Positions 41,589 to 49,734 of a stretch of DNA of 64,000 nt are shown piece by piece. Under the pieces are notes generated by a model. The model was not told the origin of the DNA. It saw nothing but the letters and a program-made list of their open reading frames with translations, and did not search any database. How positions within the stretch are numbered: the first letter of the stretch is position 1; each line of letters begins with the position of its first letter. Both the position numbers and the translations under genes were made by a program. The stretch is from Novosphingobium ginsenosidimutans (lineage in GTDB: Bacteria > Pseudomonadota > Alphaproteobacteria > Sphingomonadales > Sphingomonadaceae): positions 2,540,001 through 2,604,000 of the forward strand of contig NZ_CP042345.1 in NCBI RefSeq assembly GCF_007954425.1, in the 5' to 3' direction.

Positions 41589-42718
41589 GCGGTCGCGATC
41601 CGCTGTTCTGGCGCCGGGCCGCCGCGATCCGGGCCAAGGAATGGGCGCAAATCTGGCTCGATCCCTCCACCTTCGGGCTGGTCGTGCTGATGCCGCTGAT
41701 CCTGATGTTCCTGTTTGGCAGCGCGGTTACTCTTGACGTCCACGGCACAAGGACCGGGCTGATCGACCTGGATCGGACCAGCGCCTCACGCGATCTTGCG
41801 GCCACGTTATCGAACAATTCCTATTTCCGGATTGCCGAAAAGGACAGCGTAGCTGCGGCCGAACCGGCGCTGCGCAGTGGCGCTTTACGGGGCTTCGTGG
41901 TGATTCCGGACGGGTTTGAACGCGATCTGTCCAGCGGGCAGGCGCCGATCGTCCAACTGGTTACCGATGGCTCGCAGGTCAATACGGCAACCCTGCTGGC
42001 CAGTAACCTGCGCGGTACCCTGCGCGCCTGGAGCCAGGCCAAGGCGCGTGAGCAGGATCAGTCGTTCCGGCCCCCGCTAAGCCTCATTGCACGTTATACC
42101 TACAATCCTGAGCTTGAGAGCCGGTACATGCTGGTGCCCGGCGCGATCGGTATCGTCATGGCAATGATCGGCAGCCTGCTCACTGCCCTGATTATGGCTC
42201 GGGAGTATGAGCGCGGGACCATGGAGGGCCTGCTTTCGACCCCGATCTCAATCCCCGGTCTCGTGCTCAGCAAGCTCCTCCCCTATTACGTGCTGGGCCT
42301 CGCTTCGACAGCGATTTGCGTTGCCGTTGCTGTGGTCGGCTATGGCTTGCCGTTCCGCGGTTCGTTCCTGGCATTGTTCCTGGTCTCCTCCGCCTTCCTG
42401 GCGGCCGTGCTGGGGCAGGGGCTGCTGATCTCTGCCGGGACCAAGAACCAGTTCGTTTCGACGCAGTTCGCGCTGCTTTCGGGCTTCCTGCCCTCACTGC
42501 TGCTATCGGGCTTTCTGTTCGAGATCGATTCCATGCCAATCGCCATCCAGTGGCTGACCTATATCGTGCCGGCCCGCTATCTGATTCCGCCACTGCAAAG
42601 CGTGTTCCTAGTAGGCGATATCTGGTCGATGTTTCTGCCCAATATCCTGGCTCTGTTGGGGTTCGGGGCGTTCTTCTTCCTGCGCGTGACGCGCGCAATC
42701 AAGCGGCAGATCGCATGA
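41585..42718 (+). CDS. ABC-2 type exporter permease 1
   Basis: A 377-residue ABC-2 permease. The first transmembrane helix is at about 28-50 (TFGLVVLMPLILMFLFGSAV). A large extracytoplasmic domain (50-170) and a block of five helices in the second half follow (GAIGIVMAMIGSLLTALIMARE, KLLPYYVLGLASTAICVAVAVVG, LALFLVSSAFLAAVLGQGLLIS, LLSGFLPSLLLSGFLFEIDSMPIAIQWLTYIVPARY). The coupling-helix sequence AREYERGTMEGLLSTPIS is typical. It forms a heterodimeric pore with the next gene, overlapped by ATGA. Confidence 0.9.
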   Translation: MSGRDPLFWRRAAAIRAKEWAQIWLDPSTFGLVVLMPLILMFLFGSAVTLDVHGTRTGLIDLDRTSASRDLAATLSNNSYFRIAEKDSVAAAEPALRSGALRGFVVIPDGFERDLSSGQAPIVQLVTDGSQVNTATLLASNLRGTLRAWSQAKAREQDQSFRPPLSLIARYTYNPELESRYMLVPGAIGIVMAMIGSLLTALIMAREYERGTMEGLLSTPISIPGLVLSKLLPYYVLGLASTAICVAVAVVGYGLPFRGSFLALFLVSSAFLAAVLGQGLLISAGTKNQFVSTQFALLSGFLPSLLLSGFLFEIDSMPIAIQWLTYIVPARYLIPPLQSVFLVGDIWSMFLPNILALLGFGAFFFLRVTRAIKRQIA

Positions 42719-43821
42719 GCGGGGCCCTGGTCCGGATTATGGCCATGGCGCTCAAGGAGCTTGCCGTGGTGCTGCGCGATCGGCGCGTCCTCACCACGCT
42801 GGTCGCCAGCCCGGTGATCCAGTTGGTGCTGTTTGGCCTGGCCACAACACTTGAGGTGAAGAACGTCTCGCTTGGCCTGGTCAATCGCGACACCGGCATC
42901 GCTTCCGAGCAGTTCCTGGCAGCAGTCGGCGCGACCCGCAATGTCGGGGAAGTTATCGTTTATCCCAATGAAAAGGCGCTCGGCGAAGCGATCGAGCAGC
43001 GAGAAGTGCTGGGCGGGCTGATCCTGCCGCCGGACCTTTCGGCCCGGGTTGCGCGCGGTGAGGGCGGAGAGATCGGCCTGCTGCTTGATGGCCGCAGAGT
43101 GAATGCAGCTCAGATAGTTACAGCTTATCTTTCAGAGATCGCTGCAACAACCGGCTTGGCCCTTCAGCCCGGCGCGAGTGGTCCTGACCTGGCAGTGCGC
43201 AATTGGTACAACCCGAACCTTGACTACAGCTGGTTCACCCTTCCGGGGATGATAGCTGTGATCACAACGGTTCTGGTCCTGTCGGTCTCAGTCCAGGCCG
43301 TCGCTCGGGAGCGTGAGTTTGGAACATACGACCAGTTGATGGCCCTGCCGATGCGGCACTGGGAGATCCTGCTGGGCAAGGCGGTTCCCGCCTTTCTGGT
43401 CGGGCTGTTCAATGGTTCGTTTTACGTGACGATGGTTGCCTGGCTGTCGGATGTCCCGTTTCTGGGTTCTTATGCCTTGATTGTATTGGCTATCGCTGCA
43501 TTCAGCCTGGCCGTTAGCTCGATCGGATTGGCAATATCCAGCGTTGCAGCCAACCAGCAGCAAGCATTTTTGGGCGGCTTCCTGGTGATCGTCCCGATGA
43601 TCCTCCTTTCGGGCTATGCAAGTCCGATTGATGGAATGCCGGCTTGGCTTCAGCCAATCGCAGCCGTCGATCCGCTCAGTCACTTGCTGGCAGTATGCCA
43701 CGGCGTCTTCCTCAAGAATATGCCTTCGGCGATGATCATGGACCATATCTGGCCGATGATTCTGGTCTCAATCATCGCCTTCGGTGTGGGTCACACCCTG
43801 TTGCGTGGACGCAGCAACTGA
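42715..43821 (+). CDS. ABC-2 type exporter permease 2
   Basis: A 368-residue ABC-2 permease, paralogous in layout to its neighbour. The first helix is at about 26-45 (VLTTLVASPVIQLVLFGLATTL), then an extracytoplasmic domain. Five helices follow from ITTVLVLSVSVQAVAREREFGTYDQLMALPMRHWE to the C-terminal IWPMILVSIIAFGVGHTLLRGR. The motif PMILLSGYASPIDGMPAWLQPIAAVDPLSHLL is standard for this family. I chose ATG 42715 (ATGA overlap). The gene ends the exporter operon; 136 bases with an inverted repeat separate it from the crotonase gene. Confidence 0.9.
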   Translation: MSGALVRIMAMALKELAVVLRDRRVLTTLVASPVIQLVLFGLATTLEVKNVSLGLVNRDTGIASEQFLAAVGATRNVGEVIVYPNEKALGEAIEQREVLGGLILPPDLSARVARGEGGEIGLLLDGRRVNAAQIVTAYLSEIAATTGLALQPGASGPDLAVRNWYNPNLDYSWFTLPGMIAVITTVLVLSVSVQAVAREREFGTYDQLMALPMRHWEILLGKAVPAFLVGLFNGSFYVTMVAWLSDVPFLGSYALIVLAIAAFSLAVSSIGLAISSVAANQQQAFLGGFLVIVPMILLSGYASPIDGMPAWLQPIAAVDPLSHLLAVCHGVFLKNMPSAMIMDHIWPMILVSIIAFGVGHTLLRGRSN

Positions 43822-43909
43822 TCAGAAATTGGACTCGGCTCACCGCATGCCGGAAAGAAATCCTTTGCCAAGCGACTCCGCCCTCGGTTAAATTCGTCGA
43901 AATGGGGGG

Positions 43910-43929
43910 TAAGTGGTTTTACTCACTTA
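43910..43929. promoter_or_regulatory. Inverted repeat upstream of the RpfF-like gene
   Basis: TAAGTG (43910-43915) and CACTTA (43924-43929) form a perfect inverted repeat with an AT-rich eight-base spacer, 28 bases before the ATG. Its position fits an operator or a factor-binding site near the promoter. The surrounding 43880-43940 is clearly more AT-rich than the genes on either side. Confidence 0.4.
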
Positions 43930-43957
43930 GCTAAAACGGGTTACGCGCGAGGCAGTT

Positions 43958-44920
43958 ATGGATCGACTTTCAGGCGATCTTTCAGGTTCTGAAACGCCTC
44001 TCGAAGAAGCGGAGGGGGCCATGTCAGACGGCAATAGCCATGCTGCGGCCCTGCTCCAGCAGGCGCGGATGCGTTTATCGATTCCCGATGAGCTATTCGC
44101 ACTGAATGAACTCGATGTGCTTTACAGCGAGCGTGAAGAAACCCTGTGGACCTATATGCGGCCCGCCGGACGACCCAGCTTTACGCCGCCGATGCTGGCT
44201 GATTTCAGCAGCTGGCAGCGCCTGATCGCAGCGCATTTCGGCCCGGACCGGGTGCCGCTGAAGTACCTCGTGCTCGGCAGCCGCGCTCCTGGCGTGTTCT
44301 GCTTCGGCGGCGATCTGGAACTTTTTGCTGGGCTGATCCGTGAGGGCAATCGCGACGCCCTCGCGGCCTATGGCTATCGCTGCGTGGAAATTCTGCATCG
44401 GAACATTCATGCGCTCGATCTGCCGATCCTGACCATTGGCATGGTCCAGGGTCAGGCCCTGGGGGGCGGTTTTGAGGCGCTGCTGTCGTTCGACTACATC
44501 ATTGCCGAGCGTGGCTCATCGTTTGCCCTGCCCGAAGTAATGTTTGGCCTGTTCCCTGGCATGGGTGCCCACGCGATCCTCTCGCGCCGCCTTGGCCAGG
44601 CCATGGCTGATCGGATCATTATGGGCAATGAAACCTATTCGGCCGAAGCGATGTACGAGCTTGGCATTGTCCACCACCTCGCCGAACCTGGTGAGGGCGA
44701 AGCGGCAGTACGCGACTTCATCGCCAAATCGAGCCGCCGTCATGCCGGCCTGGTTGGCGCACGTCGCGCGAGCCGGCGGGCCAACGATGTATCGCTCTCC
44801 GAACTGCGTGATATCGTCGACTATTGGGCCGCTGCGGCGCTGCAGCTGCGTGAGCAGGATCTCAAGCTGATGCAGCGCCTCGCCGGAGCTCAGGCCCGAT
44901 TGCCGCGAGCTGCGGCCTAG
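43958..44920 (+). CDS. Crotonase-fold enzyme of the RpfF type (diffusible signal factor synthase-like)
   Basis: A 320-residue enoyl-CoA hydratase superfamily protein. Its active-site block reads GMVQGQALGGGFEALLSFDYIIAE, then FALPEVMFGLFPGMGA. This puts glutamates at E173 and E193, the pair that defines DSF synthases of the RpfF family; ordinary crotonases often lack one. RpfF makes cis-2-unsaturated fatty acid signals from 3-hydroxyacyl-ACP. The N-terminus is about 25-30 residues longer than in Xanthomonas RpfF; internal ATG 44021 could be the true start, but GAGG at 43949 supports 43958. No rpfC or rpfG sensor genes are adjacent. It overlaps the convergent pirin gene by four bases. Confidence 0.85.
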   Translation: MDRLSGDLSGSETPLEEAEGAMSDGNSHAAALLQQARMRLSIPDELFALNELDVLYSEREETLWTYMRPAGRPSFTPPMLADFSSWQRLIAAHFGPDRVPLKYLVLGSRAPGVFCFGGDLELFAGLIREGNRDALAAYGYRCVEILHRNIHALDLPILTIGMVQGQALGGGFEALLSFDYIIAERGSSFALPEVMFGLFPGMGAHAILSRRLGQAMADRIIMGNETYSAEAMYELGIVHHLAEPGEGEAAVRDFIAKSSRRHAGLVGARRASRRANDVSLSELRDIVDYWAAAALQLREQDLKLMQRLAGAQARLPRAAA

Positions 44921-45615
44921 CGCGAGTCCACCAGGACCACTTCGCAATCACTCACCGCTTCGACGGTTATGCTAGTCTCACCTGTCACCGCCACGCCATC
45001 ACGCTGCTGCGCTTGGATGCCGTTCACACGGATCGTGCCAGTGGGGGCCACCAGGTACACGTGCCGCTGCGCGTCAGTTGACCAGGTTGCGATCTCGCCA
45101 GGGGCGAGCGTGGCGGCTGCTATCTTGGCATCGGCCCGGATCGACAGCGCCTGATCGGCCTCGGGAGTGCCGCTGGCCACAACCTCCCAGCGTCCCGCGC
45201 GCTCGCCACGTGGAAACTCGCGTTGGCCCCAACTGGGTGCTTCGCCATTTCGATCGGGTAGGATCCAGATCTGGAACAGGGTCGTCGTCTCGTCTTCAAG
45301 GTTGTATTCGGCGTGGACGATCCCGGTACCTGCGCTCATCACCTGCACATCGCCGGCACCAGTCCGGCCCTTGTTGCCAAGGCTGTCCTGATGCGTGATC
45401 GCGCCGGAGCGAACGAAGGTGACGATCTCCATGTCGTTGTGTGGGTGCGGCGGAAAACCGCTCCGCGCGGCGATCGTATCGTCGTTCCACACGCGGATCG
45501 CGCCCCAACCCATCCGGGCGGGATCGTAATAGGAAGCGAAGCTGAAGTGATGGCGGGCGTCCAGCCAGCCGTGGTTCGCATGGCCCAGGCCAGCAAAGGG
45601 TCTTACTTCGATCAT
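44917..45615 (-). CDS. Pirin-family bicupin
   Basis: A 232-residue pirin of the YhhW type. The N-terminal cupin has the metal ligands in FPPHPHNDMEIVTFVRSGAITHQD and later the HAEYN motif. The start RPFAGLGHANHGWLDARHHFSF is diagnostic. The C-terminal cupin is degenerate. Some pirins are quercetin dioxygenases, others bind regulators; the role here is unknown. The gene stands alone, leftward, 68 bases downstream of zapE's stop, in a gap that shows nothing recognisable. Confidence 0.9.
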   Translation of the reverse strand: MIEVRPFAGLGHANHGWLDARHHFSFASYYDPARMGWGAIRVWNDDTIAARSGFPPHPHNDMEIVTFVRSGAITHQDSLGNKGRTGAGDVQVMSAGTGIVHAEYNLEDETTTLFQIWILPDRNGEAPSWGQREFPRGERAGRWEVVASGTPEADQALSIRADAKIAAATLAPGEIATWSTDAQRHVYLVAPTGTIRVNGIQAQQRDGVAVTGETSITVEAVSDCEVVLVDSR

Positions 45616-45683
45616 GTCTGCTATCCACCTCGGCGGGGTGTTGCCGCCGGAATGCTCGGTAGATGGGGGTAGGGCGGACTATT

Positions 45684-46799
45684 TCAACCCTGCTCGCCGT
45701 GGCCGAGGGCCAGGTAGTCGGCGCTCTGCATTTCCATCAGTCGGCTGACCGTCCGTTCGAATTCGAACCGGCCGTCGCCTGTGGCATAGAGCTCTTCCGG
45801 CGCGGCATCGGCAGTGGCGAGCAGCTTGACCTTCTGCTCGTATAGCGCGTCGATCAAGGTAACGAAGCGGGCCGCCTCGTTGCGGTTCTCCGGCCCCATC
45901 TTGGGAATGCCGACCAGAATCACAGTGTGATAGGTCTGCGCAATCGCAAGGTAATCGGGCGCGCCGCGGGCTTCTGCGCAGAGCCGCTTGAAGCTGAACA
46001 CGGCCACGCCCTTAAGGCTCTTGGGGACATGCAGGATCCGTCCGCCGCCGACGTCAAGATCGGCCGAGGGCACATGATCGGCATCCTCGGGCGGGTAATC
46101 GGTCAGGCGAAAGAAGGCTTCGCGCACCTGGGCCGTGGCGGCATCGCCCAGCGGGGTATGCCAGGTCGCCATGCCGCCAAGGCGCTCCAGCCTGTAATCA
46201 ACCGGTCCGTTCAGCGCCATCACGTCAAGCTCGCGCTCGATCAGGGCGATGAATGGCAGAAAGTGCTCACGGTTGAGGCCGTCCTTGTAGAGTTCGTTTG
46301 GTGCCCGGTTGCTGGTGGTGACAATGACCAGCCCGTGCTGCGTGATCAGCGCGGTGAACAGCCGGCTCATGATCATCGCATCGGCTGAATTGTTCACCAC
46401 CATCTCGTCGAAGGCGAGCACGCGCAGGCCCTCGGCGATGGCAGCGGCGACCGGCGGGATCGGATCGCCGCTCTCGCTCTTTCGAGCATCGCGCAGGCGA
46501 GCATGGACTTCCTGCATGAAGGCATGGAAGTGGACGCGTCGCTTGTCGGGAATGGCCAGGCTGTCGTGGAACAGGTCCATCAGCATCGATTTGCCGCGGC
46601 CTACGCCGCCCCACAGATAGAGGCCGCGTGGCGCCGGTGCTTTCCTGCTGAACAGCTTGCCGAGCAGGCCGCTTGCTTGCGGTGCTTCAAGTTCCTGCTG
46701 CAATTGCGCCAGTCGCACGGCGGCAGCGCGCTGTTCGGGGTCGGGCCGCAGCTCCCCTGCTGAAACGAGCGCTTCGTAACGCGCGAGCAGCGCGCTCAT
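45684..46799 (-). CDS. zapE: Cell division ATPase ZapE (AFG1 family)
   Basis: A 371-residue P-loop ATPase. Walker A is LWGGVGRGKSMLMDLF, Walker B VLAFDEMVVNNSADAMI with the arginine-finger region LFTALITQHGLVIVTTSNRAPNELYKDGLNRE, which is a signature of the AFG1/ZapE group. The end NEAARFVTLIDALYEQKVKLLATADAAPEELY is also family-typical. ZapE acts at the late Z-ring and destabilises FtsZ bundles in E. coli. Its ATG overlaps the thioesterase stop by four bases. Confidence 0.93.
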   Translation of the reverse strand: MSALLARYEALVSAGELRPDPEQRAAAVRLAQLQQELEAPQASGLLGKLFSRKAPAPRGLYLWGGVGRGKSMLMDLFHDSLAIPDKRRVHFHAFMQEVHARLRDARKSESGDPIPPVAAAIAEGLRVLAFDEMVVNNSADAMIMSRLFTALITQHGLVIVTTSNRAPNELYKDGLNREHFLPFIALIERELDVMALNGPVDYRLERLGGMATWHTPLGDAATAQVREAFFRLTDYPPEDADHVPSADLDVGGGRILHVPKSLKGVAVFSFKRLCAEARGAPDYLAIAQTYHTVILVGIPKMGPENRNEAARFVTLIDALYEQKVKLLATADAAPEELYATGDGRFEFERTVSRLMEMQSADYLALGHGEQG

Positions 46800-47260
46800 T
46801 TGGCCGAAGGTTTCCGAACGATGCCTGAAAAGCTTGCGACCAGGTGTTCGTCGCCTTCGCCCTGGACCACCGTGCCGCGCATGAATACGAGGCGCTTGGT
46901 CTCACGCATGACTTCAACCACCGCGTCGAGCGGTTTGCTTAGTGCGCCGGCGCCAATGAACTGGCTCGACAGCTCCAGCGTAACCGACCCGCCCGCATTG
47001 CCGTTGAGGAGGGTGCGCATTGCCGCGAACAGGGCGATGTCGATCAGCGCCAGGGTAACCGCACCATGCACCATGTCGAGCAGGTTCGAATGCTTACGTT
47101 CGGGGAACATCCGTACCCGGCAGGTCCGATCACTTTCGGCCCGGACCAGCATCCGCCCCATGGTCTGGGCGTTGAACCGGGTATCGTCCGCCAATTCCCA
47201 GCGATGCCAGCCTGGATTCTCTGGGTCGGGCTCGTAAATGAAGCCGCGCTGATCGACCAC
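46796..47260 (-). CDS. PaaI-type hotdog thioesterase
   Basis: A 154-residue acyl-CoA thioesterase-like protein with the hotdog pattern. SNLLDMVHGAVTLALIDIALFAAMRT contains the HGG-like site (here VHGA) and the central helix; LELSSQFIGAGALSKPLDAVVEVMRETKRLVFMRGTVVQ forms the beta sheet. The catalytic residues are not certain. The start is GTG 47260. It lies between sdhB (16 bases upstream) and zapE (four-base overlap), so the three are probably co-transcribed. Confidence 0.82.
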   Translation of the reverse strand: MVDQRGFIYEPDPENPGWHRWELADDTRFNAQTMGRMLVRAESDRTCRVRMFPERKHSNLLDMVHGAVTLALIDIALFAAMRTLLNGNAGGSVTLELSSQFIGAGALSKPLDAVVEVMRETKRLVFMRGTVVQGEGDEHLVASFSGIVRKPSAK

Positions 47261-47276
47261 TTAGACGTGCAGCCTG

Positions 47277-48059
47277 TCAAGCATGCCTGGTAGCCTGCAT
47301 CTTCTTGATTTCGGCAATCGCCCGCGCCGGGGACAGGCCCTTGGGGCACACATTGGCGCAGTTCATGATCGTATGGCAGCGATAGAGCCGGAAGGGATCC
47401 TCCAACTCGTCCAGTCGCTCACCGGTCATCTCATCGCGGCTGTCGGCCAGCCAGCGATAGGCCTGGAGCAGGATAGCCGGACCCAGGAACTTGTCGCTGT
47501 TCCACCAGTAGCTGGGGCAGGACGTCGAGCAGCAGGCGCACAGGATGCACTCATAAAGTCCATCCAGCTTTTCACGCTGTTCCGGCGATTGCAGGCGCTC
47601 CTTGCCTGAGGGCGTGGTGCTGACCGTTTGCAGCCAAGGCCGGATCGATGCGTACTGGGCGTAGAAATGGGTAAAGTCCGGCACCAGGTCCTTGATCACT
47701 TCCATGTGCGGAAGCGGGGTGATGCGGATATCGCCGTTCAGATCCTCAATCGCGGTGGTGCAGGCAAGACCATTGCGGCCGTTGATATTCATCGCACAGG
47801 AACCGCAGATGCCTTCACGGCAGGAACGGCGGAAGGTCAGGCTGGGGTCCTGTTCGGACTTCATCTTGATCAGCGCGTCGAGCACCATCGGCCCACAACT
47901 GTCGAGATCGATCTCGAACGTGTCATACCGCGGATTTTCGCCGCTGTCGGGATCGTAGCGATAGACAGTAAACTTTTTCACGCGGGCAGCGCCATCAGCC
48001 TGGTGGTGCCGGGCCTTGCCCGTGATCTTGCTGTTAGCAGGAAGCGTGAAAGTAGCCAT
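47277..48059 (-). CDS. sdhB: Succinate dehydrogenase iron-sulfur subunit
   Basis: A 260-residue iron-sulfur protein of respiratory complex II. The [2Fe-2S] site is in [24 protein letters not shown]. The [4Fe-4S] and [3Fe-4S] sites are in [16 protein letters not shown] and [17 protein letters not shown]. All ligands are present. I chose ATG 48059 because the family N-terminus starts there; the open frame runs on to 48131 without family similarity. The genes for SdhC, SdhD and SdhA are not adjacent: upstream is the membrane-anchored regulator on the same strand. Confidence 0.95.
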   Translation of the reverse strand: MATFTLPANSKITGKARHHQADGAARVKKFTVYRYDPDSGENPRYDTFEIDLDSCGPMVLDALIKMKSEQDPSLTFRRSCREGICGSCAMNINGRNGLACTTAIEDLNGDIRITPLPHMEVIKDLVPDFTHFYAQYASIRPWLQTVSTTPSGKERLQSPEQREKLDGLYECILCACCSTSCPSYWWNSDKFLGPAILLQAYRWLADSRDEMTGERLDELEDPFRLYRCHTIMNCANVCPKGLSPARAIAEIKKMQATRHA

Positions 48060-48150
48060 GTCGATCCCTGTCGCTGCGCGGCGGTATGGCCGCATTGCGT
48101 CCCCATCTAGCGATTCAGCGCGGCGGAGCAAGCATCTCTATGCAGGATTT

Positions 48151-48699
48151 TCAGCCGCCGGACATAAAGCCAAGCAGCCCGGTCACTGTCGCTGCAGCGG
48201 CCATTCCGGCAACCACCAGGATTGCCATCAATAAGGAGCGGAGAATGGCAGCCGAAGGCTCCTCCCGGTCGAGCCAGGCTAACCCGTCCGGGAGGAGCGA
48301 ATGGGAAGGCTGCGACCCTGATCCAGGGAGCCGCGGCTGCTTTTGCGCAGCCGGACTGCTGGATGGACCCTCCACGCCGTTGCTCTGACCGGTCGATGTG
48401 CCGGATTGAACCTGAATTTTATTCCATGTTGGCGGAAAGGTGGCAGCAATCGTTTGCTCGCGGGCGAACTCCTGGCGGTAGAGCCGCGCCATTTCCCCGC
48501 GTGGAATTCCACCGAGGCGTCCGCGGATCAACTCGATCCGCTGGTTCACCGCGGACTCGGAAATGCCTAGCAGGCCGGCGATCTCCTTGCTGGTGCGATT
48601 GTCTGCGACCAGTGCCATCACCTCCCGCTGCTTGGAGGTCAGCTGGGGCAGCACCACGGGTTCAGGCATTGGCCGAATTTGCGGTTCCATATGCTGCAA
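48151..48699 (-). CDS. LuxR-type helix-turn-helix protein with C-terminal membrane anchor
   Basis: A 182-residue protein. Residues 18-65 are a LuxR/FixJ-type DNA-binding domain (LTSKQREVMALVADNRTSKEIAGLLGISESAVNQRIELIRGRLG). The middle (90-150) is Ser/Pro/Gly-rich and disordered. Residues about 153-178 are a strongly hydrophobic helix (ILRSLLMAILVVAGMAAAATVTGLLGF) followed by three residues. The topology implies a DNA-binding domain in the cytoplasm tethered by its tail. No receiver or ligand-binding domain is present. Its targets are unknown. It is 91 bases upstream of sdhB on the same strand. The start may be ATG 48690 (second Met). Confidence 0.82.
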   Translation of the reverse strand: MQHMEPQIRPMPEPVVLPQLTSKQREVMALVADNRTSKEIAGLLGISESAVNQRIELIRGRLGGIPRGEMARLYRQEFAREQTIAATFPPTWNKIQVQSGTSTGQSNGVEGPSSSPAAQKQPRLPGSGSQPSHSLLPDGLAWLDREEPSAAILRSLLMAILVVAGMAAAATVTGLLGFMSGG

Positions 48700-48777
48700 A
48701 GCTTAGCACCTTGGTTTCCAGCGGCAATCGCTACAATGGATTGCAGCGCCGCAAATCCCCAGCAGGCTGCAGCCGTA

Positions 48778-49671
48778 TCACCGGCCAGCGCGGGCTGCAG
48801 CCGCGACTGCGGCCGCAAATCCCTGGGGATCGTCTTCCTGGATGAAGTGCCCGCCGTGCAAGGTACTGTGCGGCATCCCCTTGGTTCCGGGGACGCGTTC
48901 CAGCCAGACTGCATCGCCGCCGCGGGTGATCGGATCACCATCGGAAAAGCAGCACAGGAATGGCTTGTGCCATTGGCGAAACACTTCCCAGGCCCGCAGT
49001 TGGTCAGGTACCGCCGGATTGCCCTTGAAGGGAACCAGCGGTGGATAGGCCCGGGCCGCCGCCTTGCTGGCTTTGGTTGGGAAGGGCGCGTCATAGGCGG
49101 CCACTTCAGCTTCGGTCAGCGGACGCCTGGTGCCGCGCTTGACGATTCCGCCGATCGGAAAAATCGGGCTGTACTTGGCAAAGGCGCGCCAGATCGCGAA
49201 GGCCCGGGGTGCGTCCTGCCCGTCCGGAAGCCCGCCATTTGACAAAGCGACGGCGGCAAACCGGTCCGGCATTTCCGCCACCACGCGCAGGCCGATCAAC
49301 GAACCCCAGTCCTGGCAGCCTAGCGTGACATCCTCCAGATCGAGCGCTTCGACCCACTCCCGAATCCAGGCAACTTGACCGGCATAGGAATAACTGGATT
49401 GCCCCAGAACCTTGTCCGACCGCCCGAAGCCGATCAGGTCCGGAGCCAGGACCCGGAAGCCCTCAGCTGTCAGCAACGGGATCATGTGCCGCCACAGATA
49501 GCACCAGGTCGGCTCGCCATGCAGCAACAGAACCGGTCGCCCATCACGCGGGCCTTCATCGACATAGTGGAGGCGCAGGCCGGACCCGAGCGTATGGTAG
49601 CGCGGCACGAAGGGAAATTCCGGTAGATACCCAAACCGCTCGTCAGGCGTGCGATAGACCTGCATTGGCAC
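48778..49671 (-). CDS. Haloalkane dehalogenase, subfamily HLD-I
   Basis: A 297-residue alpha/beta hydrolase. The nucleophile is aspartate, LGCQDWGS (D121), directly followed by the halide-binding tryptophan W122. The oxyanion/halide region reads HGEPTWCYLWR (E53, W56). The acid lies in SDGDPIT and the base is H275 in LHGGHFIQEDDP. The Glu after HG and the acid after strand beta-7 are HLD-I traits, as in DhlA-like enzymes. It would hydrolyse carbon-halogen bonds of short haloalkanes; natural substrates are unknown. Length is normal and no signal peptide is present. Confidence 0.9.
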   Translation of the reverse strand: MPMQVYRTPDERFGYLPEFPFVPRYHTLGSGLRLHYVDEGPRDGRPVLLLHGEPTWCYLWRHMIPLLTAEGFRVLAPDLIGFGRSDKVLGQSSYSYAGQVAWIREWVEALDLEDVTLGCQDWGSLIGLRVVAEMPDRFAAVALSNGGLPDGQDAPRAFAIWRAFAKYSPIFPIGGIVKRGTRRPLTEAEVAAYDAPFPTKASKAAARAYPPLVPFKGNPAVPDQLRAWEVFRQWHKPFLCCFSDGDPITRGGDAVWLERVPGTKGMPHSTLHGGHFIQEDDPQGFAAAVAAAARAGR

Positions 49672-49734
49672 TTTCCCCCCAGTTCAATTCTGGCATCATG
49701 GCGTGACGACATGGGCATGGGAAGAGGGGCGGCG

